From assembly GCA_016867265.1 (NCBI GenBank), contig VGJW01000003.1, forward strand, positions 62,001 through 126,000: a stretch of 64,000 nt of DNA, in the 5' to 3' direction. Source of the stretch: Candidatus Tanganyikabacteria bacterium. Lineage in GTDB: Bacteria; Cyanobacteriota; Sericytochromatia; S15B-MN24; VGJW01. Both the position numbers and the translations under genes were made by a program. Of this stretch, positions 50,026-58,986 are shown piece by piece. The notes under the pieces are model-generated. The model saw nothing but the letters and a program-made list of their open reading frames with translations. It did not search any database and had not been told where the DNA came from. Each line of letters begins with the position of its first letter. The stretch's first letter is position 1.

Positions 50026-51447
50026 TCAGTCGAGGAGGGCGAGCGCTTCGAGCCGCACGACGGTGCCGAAGCGACCCAGCTCTCCGCCCAGTGCATCCTC
50101 GGGACCGACGACCGCAAGGCTGTAGCGGCCCGTTCGCAGGTACTGGGCGGCCACGCCTTGGATGCGCGCGGCCGTCAGGGCACGGACCCTGTCGGGATAG
50201 ACGCGGAACCAGTCCTCGCCCAGGTCGTGGAAGCGCAAGGCGGCGACTTGGCCGGCGACATCGGATCCGGATTCGAACCGGCTGCCCCACGAGCCCGTGA
50301 GGTAGTCCTTGGCGGCGTCCATTTCCGCGCGCGTCGGTCCCTCCGCCGCCATCCGCCGCATCTGGACCAGGAGGCTGTCGATGGCCTTGCCCGCGCTGGC
50401 GACCTTGGTCTGCAGCTCGAGTACGAGGCGTCCCTCGGCCGCCTGCGCCTGCTGGGAAGCGTAGGCGCCATAGGCCAGGCCCTGCTTGTCGCGGATGTCC
50501 GCGTACAGGCGCCCCCGCGACGATCCACCCAGGATATAGGCCATGACCGCCAAGGGCAGGTGATCGGGATGCCGGCGCGCCACGGAGGGAAGATCCAGCT
50601 GGATGTAGGCCTGCGTCACCGGCATCGGCACGAACAGCACACGCCGGCCCGCCTGAACCTGCAGGGGGGGCAGGGGCTTCGCCGTTTCCGCCCGGGGGCT
50701 TGCGCACCACGTCCCGAGGCCCGTGCGCAGCGCTTCGGCAAGTCGCTCGGGGGCGACGTCGCCCACGGCCACGAACTCGACGTTCCCCGGTCGCACGGCG
50801 CCATCCCGGAACTGGCGCAGGTCTCCCGTCGTGATGGCCTTGAGGCCTGTTCGCGTGCCCTGCCCCGGACGTGCGTACGGGTGGCTGCCGAAGTGGTTCC
50901 GGGCAGCTGCCAGCCCGGCGATGGCGTTGGCATCGTCCAGGGTGCTGCGCATCGCTGCCAGGCGTTGGTCGCGCTCGCGCTCGAGCTCGGCCGCAGGGAA
51001 GTCTGCACGGGTCAGGATGTCGGCCAGCAGGCCCGTGCCCAGTGCCAAGTGTTCGGACAGGCCCGTGAACCGGACGAGGATGCGGTCGTCGTCGACCTCG
51101 ACCGACATGTCGGCACCGACCGCATCGAGCGCCTCGTCGATTTCCGCGCCGCTGCGGCCGGCTGCACCCCGCTTGAAGAGGGCACCTGCGAGGCTGGCGA
51201 GTCCGACGCGCATCGCGGGGTCCTGCGCCGAGCCGGTACGGACCAGCGCGAGCAACGTCACGATCGGCATGCCCGGCCTGCGGACCACGTGCAGGGGAAC
51301 GCCCGGAGCGATGGCCAGTGTCGCGGGCCTCGGCAGGGAGTCCCGGGTGGCACGGCCGCCAGCAAGGGCCGGCTGCGGCGCAGGGAAGCCGGCCCCGAGG
51401 ATCAGCCCGGTGGCGAGGAGCAAGGTGGCGAAGGGGCGACGCGGCAT
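50026..51447 (-). CDS. M16 family peptidase-like protein, inactive type
   Basis: 473 residues with a signal peptide (about 1-29, LLLATGLILGAGFPAPQPALA). It has the M16 two-domain fold (VRTGSAQDPAMRVGLASLAGALFKRG at the place of the zinc helix; GGSSRGRLYADIRDKQGLAYGAYAS in the C-terminal domain with the Arg-Tyr pair that binds substrate). The HxxEH zinc motif is missing (SLAGAL in its place). It is therefore the non-catalytic partner of the preceding gene, whose stop is one base away. Such pairs form heterodimeric periplasmic processing peptidases. Confidence 0.88.
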   Translation of the reverse strand: MPRRPFATLLLATGLILGAGFPAPQPALAGGRATRDSLPRPATLAIAPGVPLHVVRRPGMPIVTLLALVRTGSAQDPAMRVGLASLAGALFKRGAAGRSGAEIDEALDAVGADMSVEVDDDRILVRFTGLSEHLALGTGLLADILTRADFPAAELERERDQRLAAMRSTLDDANAIAGLAAARNHFGSHPYARPGQGTRTGLKAITTGDLRQFRDGAVRPGNVEFVAVGDVAPERLAEALRTGLGTWCASPRAETAKPLPPLQVQAGRRVLFVPMPVTQAYIQLDLPSVARRHPDHLPLAVMAYILGGSSRGRLYADIRDKQGLAYGAYASQQAQAAEGRLVLELQTKVASAGKAIDSLLVQMRRMAAEGPTRAEMDAAKDYLTGSWGSRFESGSDVAGQVAALRFHDLGEDWFRVYPDRVRALTAARIQGVAAQYLRTGRYSLAVVGPEDALGGELGRFGTVVRLEALALLD

Positions 51448-51448
51448 C

Positions 51449-52813
51449 TCAGTTGCCTCCTTCGGCGCCTGTCTCGGGCTCGAGCACGATCACCGAACGG
51501 TTGGCCTTCCTGAAGGCCCGATCAGCGACGGCCCGGACCTGCTCCGGCGTCACGGCCGCCAGACCCGGGACGAAGTCGAGGGCCCAGCGCCAGTTGCCCA
51601 GCATGGCGGCTGTCCCCAGCTCGATGCCGAGGTCGTGGTTCTTCTCGAGGCCCACCAAGTGTGCGGCACGAGCCTGATCGAAGGCCTTGCGGCGCTCCTG
51701 CTCGGTGATGGGTTCCCGGGCAAGTCTGTCCAGCGCGGCCTGGAGTTCCTGTTCGAGTTCGGCTGCATCGTGGCCGGGCATGGGGACGGCGTAGACCAGG
51801 AACAGGCCGGGATCGAGGCCGGCCATCGCGCTGGCACCCACCTCCTGAGCCAATTTTCGCGTGTCGACCAGATCCTTGTGCAGGCGCGACGAGCGGCCCG
51901 AGGACAGGACCCGCTCCGCCACGGCAAGGGCATGGTAGTCGGCATGGCCGCGCGCCCCGGTGTGGTAGGCCAGCATCACGGCCGGCGCCTGCACGGGCCG
52001 GATGAGCGTCGTGCGCCGCTCGCCACGCTGGATGGGCTCCTCGGGGACCCGCCGGTCCACCCCGGGGCTCCGGGGGATGCTGCCGAAGGCCGTCTCGACC
52101 GTCCGGAACGCTACATCCGGCTGCACGTCGCCCGTCACGATGACGACGGCCTGGTCCGGGTGATAGTGGCGCTTGTAGTAGGCCATCGCCTTGGCCCGGG
52201 TCATCCGGTCGAGGTCGTCCATCCAGCCCACCACGGGCCAGCGGTAGGGATGCTGGACATAGGCGGTGGCACCCAGCATCTCCCACATCATGCCGAAGGG
52301 GTCGTTCTCTGTACGCCAGCGACGCTCTTCCTTGACGACCGACAGCTCGGAGCCGAATTTGCCCGGGGGCATCAGCAGGCCACGCATCCGGTCGGCTTCG
52401 AGGGAGGCCGCGAGCGCGAGGCGATCGGCGGGCAGATCGACGTAGTAGGCCGTGTAGTCCTCGGTCGTGAAGGCGTTGTTGCTGCCCCCGTTGCGCTCGA
52501 CGAGCTCGTCATAGCGTCCGGTCGCGAACTTGGGAGAGCCCTGGAACATCAGGTGCTCGACCAGGTGCGAGATGCCCGATTCACCGACGGCCTCGTCCCG
52601 CGAGCCCACCCGGTACCAGACCTGGAAGCTGATCAGCGGCGCGTGGTGGCGCGGCGCCACCAGGACCTCGAGACCATTGGCCAGCTTGCGGTGGTGCACC
52701 TCGACGGCTGGCGTGCGGACCGGTGCGGCAGCCGCCCGGGCCGGTACGGCCCACGCGTGGCCGGTGAACAGGAGGGCGAGGGCGGTCGTGATGCCGGCGA
52801 GATTGCGACGCAT
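51449..52813 (-). CDS. M16 family zinc metalloprotease, active type
   Basis: 454 residues from ATG 52813. A signal peptide spans 1-29. The inverted zinc motif HLVEHLMF gives His83, Glu86 and His87; the distal Glu ligand lies about 75 residues on in VVKEERRWR. The second domain has AYHTGARGHADYHALAVAERVLSSGRSSRL and a C-terminal PEQV region. It cleaves peptides in the periplasm together with its inactive partner encoded one base downstream. It starts five bases after the CoA-transferase beta gene and is probably on the same transcript. Confidence 0.92.
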   Translation of the reverse strand: MRRNLAGITTALALLFTGHAWAVPARAAAAPVRTPAVEVHHRKLANGLEVLVAPRHHAPLISFQVWYRVGSRDEAVGESGISHLVEHLMFQGSPKFATGRYDELVERNGGSNNAFTTEDYTAYYVDLPADRLALAASLEADRMRGLLMPPGKFGSELSVVKEERRWRTENDPFGMMWEMLGATAYVQHPYRWPVVGWMDDLDRMTRAKAMAYYKRHYHPDQAVVIVTGDVQPDVAFRTVETAFGSIPRSPGVDRRVPEEPIQRGERRTTLIRPVQAPAVMLAYHTGARGHADYHALAVAERVLSSGRSSRLHKDLVDTRKLAQEVGASAMAGLDPGLFLVYAVPMPGHDAAELEQELQAALDRLAREPITEQERRKAFDQARAAHLVGLEKNHDLGIELGTAAMLGNWRWALDFVPGLAAVTPEQVRAVADRAFRKANRSVIVLEPETGAEGGN

Positions 52814-52817
52814 CGTC

Positions 52818-53492
<675 letters not shown>

Positions 53493-53501
53493 GGGGTGCT
53501 C

Positions 53502-54215
53502 CTAGGCCTGCGCTGCCGCGCGGGGCCGGGTCGTGCGTTGCTCGATGCGCTTCTCGTACCGGGTGCCCTGCAGGATGTGCCGGACATAGATGCCGGGTGT
53601 GTGGACATGGTCGGGATCGAGGGTTCCGGGTTCGACCAGCTGCTCGACCTCGGCCACCGTGACACGCGCAGCCGTTGCCATCATCGGGTTGAAGTTGCGC
53701 GTGGTCTTCCGGTAGACGAGGTTGCCCATCGTGTCACCGGTCCAGGCCTTGACCACGGCCAGGTCCGCGAACAGGGCCCGCTCCATGACGTACCAGCGCC
53801 CATCGAACTCCCGCGTTTCCTTGCCTTCGGCGACGAGGGTCCCGTAGCCCGTCGGCGTGAAGAAGGCTGGGATGCCTGCCCCGCCCGCCCGGATGCGTTC
53901 CGCGAGCGTCCCCTGAGGGACGAGCTCGATCTCGAGCTCTCCGGACAGGACCAGCTCCTCGAAAAGCTTGTTCTCACCCACGTACGAACTGATCATCTTG
54001 CGGACCTGACGACGCTGCAGCAGCAGGCCGATGCCGAAGTCGTCGACGCCGGCGTTGTTCGAGATGAATGTCAGTTCCCGGACGCCCGAGTCGCGGATGG
54101 CCAGGAGCAGGTGCTCGGGCAGACCGCACAGTCCGAAGCCCCCGGCCATGATGGTCATGCCGTCCCGCAGCAGGCCGGTCAGGGCCTCGACCGCGTCCTT
54201 GCGAACCTTGTTCAT
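53502..54215 (-). CDS. scoA: 3-oxoacid CoA-transferase, subunit A
   Basis: 237 residues. Alpha-chain motifs are MTIMAGGFGLCGLPEHLL (CoA-binding loop), SNNAGVDDFGIGLLL, VPQGTLAERIRAGGAGIPAFFTPTGYGT and RKTTRNFNPMMA. It forms a heterotetramer with subunit B and acts in ketone-body or short-chain acid metabolism. The upstream cyclophilin gene ends 11 bp before its ATG, so it probably shares a transcript with it. The basic C-terminus (EQRTTRPRAAAQA) is a short extension. Confidence 0.94.
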   Translation of the reverse strand: MNKVRKDAVEALTGLLRDGMTIMAGGFGLCGLPEHLLLAIRDSGVRELTFISNNAGVDDFGIGLLLQRRQVRKMISSYVGENKLFEELVLSGELEIELVPQGTLAERIRAGGAGIPAFFTPTGYGTLVAEGKETREFDGRWYVMERALFADLAVVKAWTGDTMGNLVYRKTTRNFNPMMATAARVTVAEVEQLVEPGTLDPDHVHTPGIYVRHILQGTRYEKRIEQRTTRPRAAAQA

Positions 54216-54226
54216 GGCTTCCGCTC

Positions 54227-54904
54227 CTACAGGATCCGGGCCTTGACGATGCGATCCGGTTTGATGCCGGGTCGCGGCGCGTTGTCCGGCGTCATGGTCC
54301 GGGTCAGTTTGGCGAGGATGGCTTGGCCCTTGACCACCTGGCCGAAGACGACGTAGCCCCCGGTGGGGACGCCCTTGTCGTCGAGCCGGGTGTCGAGCTG
54401 CGGCAGGGCGATGAAGTCGATGAAGAACTGGCTGCCGGCCGAGTCGAGCGAGGCGGACCGCGCCATGCCGATGGCGCCCGAGATGTGCTTGAGGGGCGTC
54501 TTCTCGAACTTGACCGTGTATCCGGGGCCACCGGTGCCCGTGCCGGTGGGGTCCCCGCCCTGGGCCACGAAGCCCTCGATCACGCGGTGGAACGGCGTGT
54601 TGTCGTAGAAGCCCTTGCGGACCAGGCGCAGGAAGTTGTCGGTGGTCTTGGGGGCGTCCTTCTCGAAGAGTCCGACGACGAGCGTGCCCTTGCTGGTCTC
54701 GAGGGCGACGCGGCGGCCAAGGACCAGTTTCTTCCCTGCTGCCTCGGAGGCTGCTGCGACGGCCTGGGCTTCCTCCGTCACGGCCGTCGCGGCCTTGCGA
54801 GCGGGCTCATTGGCGGGTGCTGCCTTGCGATTCGCGAGTGCGGGTGCGGCCACGAGGGCCAGCAGGGTCACGGCCAAGAGGGCAGGCTGGATACGACGGT
54901 GCAT
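54227..54904 (-). CDS. Exported cyclophilin-type peptidyl-prolyl isomerase
   Basis: 225 residues from ATG 54904, with GGAG seven bases upstream. A signal peptide covers 1-24 (LLAVTLLALVAAPALA). An Ala/Glu-rich linker precedes a bacterial cyclophilin domain: VALETSKGTLVVGLFEKDAPKT, NTPFHRVIEGFVAQGGDPTGTGTGGPGY, GMARSASLDSAGSQFFI and YVVFGQVVKG. It catalyses cis-trans isomerisation of prolyl bonds, here in the periplasm, helping exported proteins fold. The substitution pattern is normal for small bacterial cyclophilins. Confidence 0.93.
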   Translation of the reverse strand: MHRRIQPALLAVTLLALVAAPALANRKAAPANEPARKAATAVTEEAQAVAAASEAAGKKLVLGRRVALETSKGTLVVGLFEKDAPKTTDNFLRLVRKGFYDNTPFHRVIEGFVAQGGDPTGTGTGGPGYTVKFEKTPLKHISGAIGMARSASLDSAGSQFFIDFIALPQLDTRLDDKGVPTGGYVVFGQVVKGQAILAKLTRTMTPDNAPRPGIKPDRIVKARIL

Positions 54905-54973
54905 GTTCGACTCCTTCACGAGACCCCACGATAGCGCAACGGCAAGGAGATCGTCGAACGGCAGACTGGGGGC

Positions 54974-55609
54974 ATGCAGATTGCCGAACGTGGCCTCGTC
55001 GTCATCGCCCGGACCGTCGTCCTGATGGGCGCCATCCGCGCGTGGGCAGCCGCGCCGGGCCTGGCACCCGCCCTTCTGGTGCTGTTCCAGATGGTGGTTC
55101 TCCGGCAGTTTTTGCGCAGGTTGCCGGCCCAGGCTCCGGCCAGCCTGCCGGGCGCGCTGCTGGCGTTGGCGGGGACTGCGGCCCCGCTGCTCTTCCGGCC
55201 GGGCCGCAGCGGCCCCCCGGGTGTCTGGTCATGTCTCTGGCCCGTGAGCCCAGCCACAGCCGTGCTGGCTGGCATCATTAAGGTCGCGGCGATGTTCCTC
55301 ACGGTGGCCTCGGTGGCGGCACTCGGCAGGTCCTTCGGGATCCGGCCCGCGCGGCGCCGCTTGGTGACGCGCGGACCCTACGCTGTCATGCGGCACCCGC
55401 TGTATGTGGCCGAGTGGCTCTGCGGGGCTGGCCTGTGCCAGATTCACCCCTCCCCGGGAAACTTGGCCGTGCTTGTCCTGACCGGTGCGCTGCTCGCGGC
55501 GCGGGCCCGCCTCGAGGAGCGCGTGCTCGCCGGAGATCCGGGCTGGGAGCCCTATCGTCATCGCGTTCCTGCGGGACCTTGGCGGGCCGTCAAGCCTCCG
55601 GTGGCGTAG
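54974..55609 (+). CDS. Isoprenylcysteine/phospholipid methyltransferase-like membrane protein
   Basis: 211 residues with four or five membrane helices. The conserved block LVTRGPYAVMRHPLYVAEW followed by Glu-rich EERVLAGDPGWEPYRHRV is the hallmark of ICMT/PEMT-type integral membrane methyltransferases, in which the RHP..Y and E..E residues bind SAM. Substrate in bacteria is usually unknown. It is divergent from the cyclophilin gene and 10 bp upstream of the gamma-carbonic-anhydrase-like gene, so the two may be co-transcribed. Confidence 0.82.
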   Translation: MQIAERGLVVIARTVVLMGAIRAWAAAPGLAPALLVLFQMVVLRQFLRRLPAQAPASLPGALLALAGTAAPLLFRPGRSGPPGVWSCLWPVSPATAVLAGIIKVAAMFLTVASVAALGRSFGIRPARRRLVTRGPYAVMRHPLYVAEWLCGAGLCQIHPSPGNLAVLVLTGALLAARARLEERVLAGDPGWEPYRHRVPAGPWRAVKPPVA

Positions 55610-55619
55610 AATCGGAAAT

Positions 55620-56786
55620 ATGGATGATCAGGAAGAAGGCAAGGGCAAGGGCAAAGGCCCCACCCCTGCCGAGCGGATCAAGGCGCTGCTCGATAGGTTC
55701 CCCCTGCCCAAGGTCGACGTCGGCATCATTGCCGGGGCGATCGTGATCGCCGGCTTGTCGGCGGCTGCCTCCGTGCTGGGCGTGCGTGTCTTCATGCCGG
55801 AGCATCAGGTCCGCATGGCCGAGCCCGGCCACGAGGCGCAGAAGGCGCGCAAGCTCAATCCCTTCGGCCTGCAGGGCTTCACGATCGGCCCGAACGTGCC
55901 GACCTCCTTCGTGACACACTTGGCCGACCCCGTGGTCGCGGACGATGCCTTCGTGCATCCGCAGGCCACCGTCGTCGGGGCCGTGACGGTGGGGGCCGAG
56001 GTCTTCATCGCTCCCCAGGCGAGCATCCGTGGCGACGAGGGCCAGGGCATCCAACTGGCGACGGCGTCCGCAGTGCTCGATGGCGCCGTCATCACGGGCC
56101 GTCCCACCGAGCAGCGCGGCCTGTTCCTGGAGCGCAACACCGTGCGCATCAACTATGTGCGCTATTCGGTGCATGTCGGGGAACGGACCACGGTCGGCGC
56201 GCACACCGTGCTTCGCGGGCCCGTGGCGCTCGGGAGTGATGTCTGGGTCGGCCCCCAGTCCGTCGTCGACGATGCGACGGTCGGCAAGGGCTGCATTCTC
56301 GAACCGCGTAGCGTCGTGCAGGGGGGCGTCCGAATCGGCGAAGGCCGCTACGTGCCTGCGGGCCGCGTCGTGTCGACCCAGGCCGAAGCAGACGCCCTGC
56401 CAGCCGTTTCGGCGGCCTATGCGCGGCGTGACGAGGCCATTCGGGCCGCTGAAGTCAATCGCAGTCTCGCCCTCGCCTACGGGGCACTCTACCCGCGTTC
56501 CGGGCTCGAAGGCGTTGGTCACGGCGCCCACGGTGGCCATGATGGAGCGGGCGGTGACCATGGTGCGTCGTCCCATGGCGCATCTGGTCGCCAGCCGGTC
56601 ACGCCCGAGCACGAGCCCGTCGCCGCCGGCCACGAGGAGGGTGCGGCAGCCGCCCCGCCGCCGGATGCCTCCCAGCATGCGCCCGGGGCCGTGCACGGCG
56701 AGGCGCCCGCGGGTGTCCACGAAGAGCACCTGCCGCCGCGTCACGAGGCCCCGGCCGAGCATCACGACGCCGGGCACGCCCCCTAA
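55620..56786 (+). CDS. Gamma-carbonic-anhydrase-like beta-helix protein, membrane anchored, His-rich tail
   Basis: 388 residues. One membrane helix near 37-60 (VGIIAGAIVIAGLSAAASVLG) anchors it. From about 100 to 260 it has hexapeptide repeats of a left-handed beta-helix; ASIRGDEGQGI matches the Arg and Asp-Glu-Gly of gamma-carbonic anhydrases such as Cam and CcmM. The zinc ligands are not clearly complete: the first His position reads VITGRP, and only the VGAHTV histidine is obvious. The last 90 residues are disordered and contain about 15 His. It could be an inactive scaffold, a metal-storing protein or an atypical anhydrase. Which side of the membrane the helix faces is unclear. Confidence 0.8.
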   Translation: MDDQEEGKGKGKGPTPAERIKALLDRFPLPKVDVGIIAGAIVIAGLSAAASVLGVRVFMPEHQVRMAEPGHEAQKARKLNPFGLQGFTIGPNVPTSFVTHLADPVVADDAFVHPQATVVGAVTVGAEVFIAPQASIRGDEGQGIQLATASAVLDGAVITGRPTEQRGLFLERNTVRINYVRYSVHVGERTTVGAHTVLRGPVALGSDVWVGPQSVVDDATVGKGCILEPRSVVQGGVRIGEGRYVPAGRVVSTQAEADALPAVSAAYARRDEAIRAAEVNRSLALAYGALYPRSGLEGVGHGAHGGHDGAGGDHGASSHGASGRQPVTPEHEPVAAGHEEGAAAAPPPDASQHAPGAVHGEAPAGVHEEHLPPRHEAPAEHHDAGHAP

Positions 56787-57793
56787 GGCCGGAGGCGCCA
56801 CAGCGTCCGGCCGTCGGCACCGGCAAGCGCGCTGCCGTCCTCGAGCAGCTGTAACCAAGGCTGCCAGCCGCTGGTCAGCCGAGCATCACCCTCGATCCAC
56901 GTGCGGCCGCCATCCAGAGTCGTCAGGATGCCGAACCGGGTCAGCATGATGCCCCGACGCTCCGCCCCGAAGGCCATGGCGAGGGCGGTCGGCTGCCGCA
57001 GCCACCGGTCCTGCGTCGCGAGGGAGGTCACCGGATCCCACGTCAGGCCGCCGTCCGTGCTGTGCAGCATGCGGCCCCCACTGGCGAGTGCCCAAAGCTC
57101 GAGGCCCTCGTCGTTCACCTCGTGCAGGCTGACGAGTCCGTTGACCCGGGCCAGCTGCGCCAGCCCATGAGGCCCCCAGTGCATCAGGCGCTGGTCGTCA
57201 TGCAGCAGCGCCGAGCCATCCCGGAGGACCTTCATGCCCCGTGCCCCGGTTCGCATCCGCTCGGACCAGGTGCGGCCACCGTCGGTCGTGGCCAGCAGCG
57301 TGCCGTCGGTCGCCAGGGCGTAGCCCCGGGACATGTCGGCAAAGGCGACGTCCACCAGATCCTGGTCGGTGCCGGCATCCTGCAGGGTCCAGCGGGCACC
57401 GCCATCCTCGGTCCGGAAGACCACGCCGCCACGGCCGACGGCGACGGCACTGGCGTCGCCGAGTGCGGCCACGGCCAGCAGGTCCAGCCTGCCGCGGTCC
57501 TGCATGGTCCAGGAGAGGCCGCCGTCCACCGTGTGGCGGATCACGGCCTTGCCTCCGGCGCCCTGGGCCTTGCCGACCAGCCAGCCCTGCCCGGAAGGCC
57601 GCATGGCCACCGCCTCGTAGGATACGCCCGGATTGAGCTCCAGCCAGCGGCCACTCCCGGCGAGGCCGGGCAACGTCTCGTCGCCACTGCGGGCCGGCAG
57701 CGTGCCGCCCGTTCGGGGCAAGGTGCCCGTCGTCTGGATCACGCAGCCAGGAAGCGCCACGATGGCCAGGGCCACGATCAGTTCGCGCAACAT
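56783..57793 (-). CDS. Ycf48/BNR-repeat lipoprotein
   Basis: 336 residues. Lipoprotein signal with lipobox ALPGC (Cys about 17). The mature part is a beta-propeller of BNR/Ycf48-like blades: repeated D-G-G-x-x-W units (VDGGLSWTM, EDGGARWTL, TDGGRTWSE, TDGGLTWDP, LDGGRTWIE). Ycf48 is a photosystem II assembly factor in cyanobacteria, but the fold is widespread and no photosynthesis genes are visible here. It lies six bases downstream of another lipoprotein gene and converges with the beta-helix gene (four-base overlap). Likely an envelope protein of unknown role. Confidence 0.85.
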   Translation of the reverse strand: MLRELIVALAIVALPGCVIQTTGTLPRTGGTLPARSGDETLPGLAGSGRWLELNPGVSYEAVAMRPSGQGWLVGKAQGAGGKAVIRHTVDGGLSWTMQDRGRLDLLAVAALGDASAVAVGRGGVVFRTEDGGARWTLQDAGTDQDLVDVAFADMSRGYALATDGTLLATTDGGRTWSERMRTGARGMKVLRDGSALLHDDQRLMHWGPHGLAQLARVNGLVSLHEVNDEGLELWALASGGRMLHSTDGGLTWDPVTSLATQDRWLRQPTALAMAFGAERRGIMLTRFGILTTLDGGRTWIEGDARLTSGWQPWLQLLEDGSALAGADGRTLWRLRP

Positions 57794-57799
57794 CGGTCG

Positions 57800-58930
57800 T
57801 TACCTCATTTCACGGGGCAGGATCGCGAGCTTGCCGGAGCGGGACAGGGCCCAGGCCGTCCCGTCGGTACCGAGGACCAGTCGCAACCAGATGTCGCCGG
57901 TAAGGCCAGGAAGAAGCACCTGGCGCCACGGCTTCTCGCCGTCCTGCACCAAGGGGCCGTCGGTACGCTCGAGCATCGTCCTCGGCCCGCGCTCGTGGAC
58001 CGCGAGGACATCACGCAGCGTCAAGTAGCGGTCCTCGAGCGGCACCCGGGCAACGGGCACCCACGCGCCCGACGGCTCCCGACGCTCGAGGGTACGGCCG
58101 GTCAGCCGGAACCGGCGCGTGGCGACGGTGGCCACGGGTAGCCCGGTGCCTGCAGCCGTCCAGCGCAGGCCATCCGTGGTCCGCACGCAGGCGCCGCCCT
58201 CTCCCTGCATCCACCAGCCTGCGGTGTCGTGGCCTGCGGCGACAGGCAAGGCCGACGCCGTGGCGCCCCCGACCCAATGGCCCCCGCCGTCCACGGTCCG
58301 GTCGATCCGGTAGCCCGTGCCCTCCCGGCGCCATGCGAGGGCCTGAAGCGCGTCTCCTGGCTCGATACGGAGCGTAGCCCCCGGCTGGGGTACCTGGTAC
58401 CAGACGAGTTCCCTCGACGCGGTGCCGACGGAGGGTGTCGGTGGCAGCAGGCTTGCTGATGCAGGGTCCGTCACCACGCGGAAGGCCGGTGGTCCCATCG
58501 TGCTCCGCCCCTCGGCATCCACGAGGAGGGCCAGTGTCCCGCTCCGGGCGCCTCCTGTCGGACTGCTGACGAGGACCTGAACGAGGTGGGTGCCTGCTTC
58601 CCGGGGGGGCAGCCACCAGGTGCGGGTGCCGGCGGTAGCGCTCAGCGTCCCGCCCGTGGCCGACCAGTGATAGGAGGGCGTGCCGGCGCGGTCCGCGGCT
58701 TCGGCGATGATCTGCCATCGCGTCACCGTCGGATCGGCTTCACTGGGGATGGCCTCGAGTCGCTGCAGCACCGGGACGGATACGGCCTCGGCGTCCGCCG
58801 CGGTCGGCGCTGCCGCGCTTGGCGCTGTCGTGGCAGCCGGCGTCCCTGCGAGAGGCATGGCTCGCGTCGTGAGGATGGTGCAACCCGGCAGCAGCAGGAC
58901 CGGGAGCAGGGCGAGCGACGTGTGGCGCAT
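57800..58930 (-). CDS. Lipoprotein with Ig-like and propeller-like regions
   Basis: 376 residues. Lipobox LLPGC (Cys17), followed by an Ala/Pro/Thr-rich linker. Residues 50-130 look like a PKD/Ig-type beta sandwich (YHWSATGGTLSATAGTRTWWLPPREAGTHLVQVLVSS). Residues 200-376 hold DGG..W-type blade fragments (VDGGGHWVGG, TTDGLRWTAAG), linking it to the downstream Ycf48-like gene. No known family assigned. The two are probably one transcript and partners on the envelope. Confidence 0.8.
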   Translation of the reverse strand: MRHTSLALLPVLLLPGCTILTTRAMPLAGTPAATTAPSAAAPTAADAEAVSVPVLQRLEAIPSEADPTVTRWQIIAEAADRAGTPSYHWSATGGTLSATAGTRTWWLPPREAGTHLVQVLVSSPTGGARSGTLALLVDAEGRSTMGPPAFRVVTDPASASLLPPTPSVGTASRELVWYQVPQPGATLRIEPGDALQALAWRREGTGYRIDRTVDGGGHWVGGATASALPVAAGHDTAGWWMQGEGGACVRTTDGLRWTAAGTGLPVATVATRRFRLTGRTLERREPSGAWVPVARVPLEDRYLTLRDVLAVHERGPRTMLERTDGPLVQDGEKPWRQVLLPGLTGDIWLRLVLGTDGTAWALSRSGKLAILPREMR

Positions 58931-58986
58931 GCCCGGAGGACGAAGCAGCTCCGGCCGATGTTCCGTCGTTTGGTAAACTGCCCCTT

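Noticed and set aside
56783-57793. Photosystem II assembly gene
   Set aside because: The Ycf48-like propeller is widespread in non-phototrophs and no photosynthesis gene is in the window.
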